Source: CAYFMP01 sp964344215
GTDB taxonomy: Bacteria; Pseudomonadota; Alphaproteobacteria; Rhodospirillales; Casp-alpha2
Direction of reading: 5' to 3'
NCBI GenBank assembly: GCA_964344215.1
Contig: CAYFMP010000115.1
Coordinates: forward strand, 1-8,328
Length of the DNA: 8,328 nucleotides
Shown here: piece by piece, positions 5,988 through 8,328 of the stretch
Layout: every line of letters begins with the position of its first letter
Numbering within the stretch: position 1 is the stretch's first letter
Made by a program: the position numbers and the translations under genes
Notes under the pieces: model-generated
Databases searched by the model: none
The model's input: only the letters and a program-made list of their open reading frames with translations
Told to the model about the DNA's origin: nothing

Positions 5988-6506
5988 ATGCAATCGGAAT
6001 TTCCCCATACGCTTCATCCCGACCTGCAACTGGTTCTTGACTACTGGTCGGACCTGAAGACGACGCTGGCGCGACTTCCGGCTCTCGATGAGATCGATCT
6101 CATGGACCTCTGGGAAGTCGCGCCCAAGCTGTTCATCGCCGACTTCGAAGAATCCGCGGATCAGCGCTCCCGTTTCCGGTGGCGGTATTGGGGAACCGGT
6201 CTCGTCGAATACAGCGGCGCCGAATTGACCGGAAAGTATTTCGACCAGACCCATACGGAGGAGGCGGTCGTCGAGGCGGGCGCCGTCTATCGATGGGTTC
6301 TCGAAAGCGGCGAGCCGCATTACTGGCGACAGGGCGTTCGCACCATCGATGTCGACAAGACCTTCCTCAGCTATGAACGGATCGTCCTGCCGCTATTGAA
6401 CAGGGAAGGCAAGCCGGGACACCTGCTCGGCATCGCGGTTCCCATCGAGGCACATGCGCCCGACCACCGTATCCGCTCGGGAAAGCTGGAGTTCTATCGG
6501 GATTGA
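5988..6506 (+). CDS. PAS domain protein of the PAS_5 (PF07310) type
   Basis: The 172-residue soluble protein looks like a single stand-alone PAS domain of the PAS_5 group common in Alphaproteobacteria. The N-terminal helix DLQLVLDYWSDLK (12-24) is followed by the usual PALDEIDLMDLWEVAPKLFIADF (31-53), the signature RFRWRYWGTGLVEYSGAELTGKYFDQ region (62-87), a helix, and paired beta strands YERIVLPLL (129-137) and HLLGIAVPI (145-153). No kinase, GGDEF or DNA-binding domain is attached, so it probably senses a ligand and works through a partner not visible here. The start is preceded by only a weak GGTC. It lies 71 nt after the nuclease gene, on the same strand, and a terminator follows 132 nt after its stop. 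Confidence 0.85.
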   Translation: MQSEFPHTLHPDLQLVLDYWSDLKTTLARLPALDEIDLMDLWEVAPKLFIADFEESADQRSRFRWRYWGTGLVEYSGAELTGKYFDQTHTEEAVVEAGAVYRWVLESGEPHYWRQGVRTIDVDKTFLSYERIVLPLLNREGKPGHLLGIAVPIEAHAPDHRIRSGKLEFYRD

Positions 6507-6635
6507 CGCATCAGCCGGGGTCGGAGGTCGGCTATTCGAACCGCGATCCCGGGACCGCCAAACCCGTCATCTTGTCGTCAGCTAAGTCCCCCATGATGGG
6601 TCAACCCGAGGATATCATTGGTCTCCTTAGGTCAT

Positions 6636-6681
6636 GGACCGGCCCGGCAACCGTACCCCTCCGCTGGGCCGGTTTCCTTTT
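6636..6681 (+). terminator. Intrinsic terminator after the PAS gene
   Basis: ACCGGCCC (6638-6645) pairs with GGGCCGGT (6666-6673), followed by TTTCCTTTT (6673-6681); two G-T pairs can extend the base. The loop is 20 nt. It faces the plus strand and would end transcription from 5988. The rest of the 6507-6748 gap holds a small hairpin GGGT-CA-ACCC near 6598-6607 flanked by ATGAT/ATCAT, but no gene that I can support. Confidence 0.7.
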
Positions 6682-6748
6682 GGGTCAGTCGAATTCAAGC
6701 AACGCCGCCGCCGCGACCGGTAGGAAGGCACGGCTTTGGTCGGTTCGT

Positions 6749-7837
<1,089 letters not shown>

Positions 7838-7940
7838 GTCCTACCTTCCTCCGCATTCACTATAGAGGACGGCGCGGCGGCTTTGGTAGTGCGGCGGCTC
7901 CGGAGGCGACGGTCGCCGAATCGGCAAGTGGTCGGCAAAC

Positions 7941-7974
7941 GACGAAGGGCCAGCCCTTTGGATCGGACTGGCCC
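7941..7974 (-). terminator. Hairpin terminator downstream of the tRNA-Asn scar
   Basis: On the minus strand GGGCCAG (7974-7968) pairs with CTGGCCC (7953-7947), followed by TTCGTCGTTT. It lies 11 nt beyond the CCA end of the tRNA fragment, as expected of a native tRNA terminator, and so marks the flanking chromosome as the left side. It may also shield the adaptor gene at 6749-7837 from read-through. Confidence 0.6.
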
Positions 7975-7984
7975 CTCTTGAAAC

Positions 7985-8023
7985 TGGCTCCGGCGGTAGG
8001 ACTCGAACCTACGACCCAGCGGT
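7985..8023 (-). pseudogene. 3' fragment of tRNA-Asn, candidate attachment site scar
   Basis: The minus strand reads ACCGCTGGGTC, then the T-arm GTAGG-TTCGAGT-CCTAC, then CGCCGGA, discriminator G and CCA. This equals the 3' 39 nt of an alphaproteobacterial tRNA-Asn from the end of the anticodon loop onward. The other half is missing: upstream (right of 8023) there is no anticodon GTT, no D-arm GCTCAG...GAGC and no TCCGGCG to close the acceptor stem. A tRNA 3' end cut at the anticodon loop with its native terminator still behind it is the usual scar left by a tyrosine integrase element. The intact gene and the element would lie to the right. The tRNA-Asn identity rests on my memory of such genes. 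Confidence 0.75.
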
Positions 8024-8277
8024 CGATAGTCGCTGCCATCGCTGCCTGGTTCGAAGAGAAACGGCAAGCCTCACTTCCGAATCCACCGCGTATGCCTCCG
8101 GTGCCGATCGATGTTTCGCCGCCAACGTGAGACGACGTGCATGAAGAAGCCGGAGCGGCTGTAGGGCAAAACAAAGGACCGTCCTCGAGTGGCTGCTGCC
8201 GGGGCAAGAGCGGGAAATGCTAACGCCAGTCCCTGTACGTCCGAAACGACCTCCGCTATCCCGTTGACACACCCTAG
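8024..8277. other. Gene-free DNA between tRNA-Asn scar and IS end
   Basis: About 250 nt without a supportable gene. Frames on both strands are short or lack initiation signals, and the codon bias seen in the real genes is absent. If the tRNA fragment is an attachment scar, this is the terminal DNA of the integrated element. TTGACA occurs at 8264-8269, but no suitable -10 follows. Confidence 0.5.
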
Positions 8278-8328
8278 GGTCTGTTGAGAATCATCTTGAA
8301 TTGATGATGGCGGCACAGACGTAGATCA
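8278..8328 (-). mobile_element. Probable end of an IS5-family insertion sequence (partial)
   Basis: The sequence GGTCTGTTGAGAATCATC begins directly after CTAG (8274-8277). Terminal repeats of the GGGTCTGTTGA type next to a CTAG or TA target are typical of IS5-family elements of the IS427/IS1031 kind; this is from memory of such ends. On the minus strand the frame to a TGA at 8293-8291 reads IYVCAAIINSR, the sort of hydrophobic C-terminus such DDE transposases have, with the stop about 15 nt from the element end. The rest lies beyond the window. Confidence 0.4.
8291..8328 (-). CDS. C-terminal tip of a putative IS transposase (partial)
   Basis: Only 12 codons are visible, entering from the right edge and ending at TGA, with the residues IYVCAAIINSR. 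The assignment depends wholly on the neighbouring IS-like end; the peptide alone is too short to identify a family. Confidence 0.3.
   Translation of the reverse strand, partial: IYVCAAIINSR

Noticed and set aside
6599..6628. TAAGGAG with ATG on the minus strand
   Set aside because: A good Shine-Dalgarno, but the frame stops after four sense codons. Chance, or a relic of the deleted operon; not supportable as a gene.
7985..8060. Complete tRNA gene on the minus strand
   Set aside because: The T-arm and acceptor 3' strand are intact, but no anticodon stem-loop, D-arm or complementary 5' acceptor strand can be found.
8264..8292. TTGACA followed by GAGAAT as a promoter
   Set aside because: The -10 fits only three bases and the boxes straddle the IS boundary; no gene follows in that direction.

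Overview
The window reads as GC-rich chromosomal DNA from an alphaproteobacterium, most likely Rhodospirillales-like. The grounds are the 3' end of an alphaproteobacterial-type tRNA-Asn, a PAS domain protein of a family common there, strong GC bias at third codon positions, and alphaproteobacterial-looking -35/-10 boxes. The taxonomic call is inference.

Layout, left to right. (1) Positions 1-1416 hold the tail of an unknown gene and two small exported proteins of unknown function, divergently transcribed (195-662 minus, 880-1416 plus). (2) Positions 1502-1623 hold no protein gene but have a compact, well-formed candidate small RNA on the minus strand: promoter-like box, a bulged 13-bp hairpin showing the motif CATCCCCCA twice, then an intrinsic terminator. 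(3) Positions 1766-3001 (minus) encode a radical SAM protein of the PflX (COG1313) type. (4) Positions 3108-6681 (plus) hold a NYN-domain predicted RNase behind a good promoter and an attenuator-like hairpin, a CYTH-CHAD protein, an exported staphylococcal-nuclease-like protein overlapping it, and a PAS protein followed by a terminator. Spacing suggests the first three can be co-transcribed. (5) Positions 6749-7837 (minus) encode an in-frame chimera: the front of a membrane-fusion (HlyD/MacA/DevB-like) efflux adaptor joined to the last ~80 residues of an ABC ATPase, with no permease. (6) Positions 7941-8328 hold a tRNA-type terminator, a 39-nt 3' fragment of tRNA-Asn (a likely integration scar), gene-free DNA, and what looks like the end of an insertion sequence at the right edge.

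The genes do not form one obvious pathway. The most notable items are the candidate C-rich-loop small RNA, the transcribed hairpin ahead of the NYN gene, the adaptor/ATPase fusion left by a deletion, and the tRNA-Asn scar marking the boundary of an integrated element that would extend to the right.
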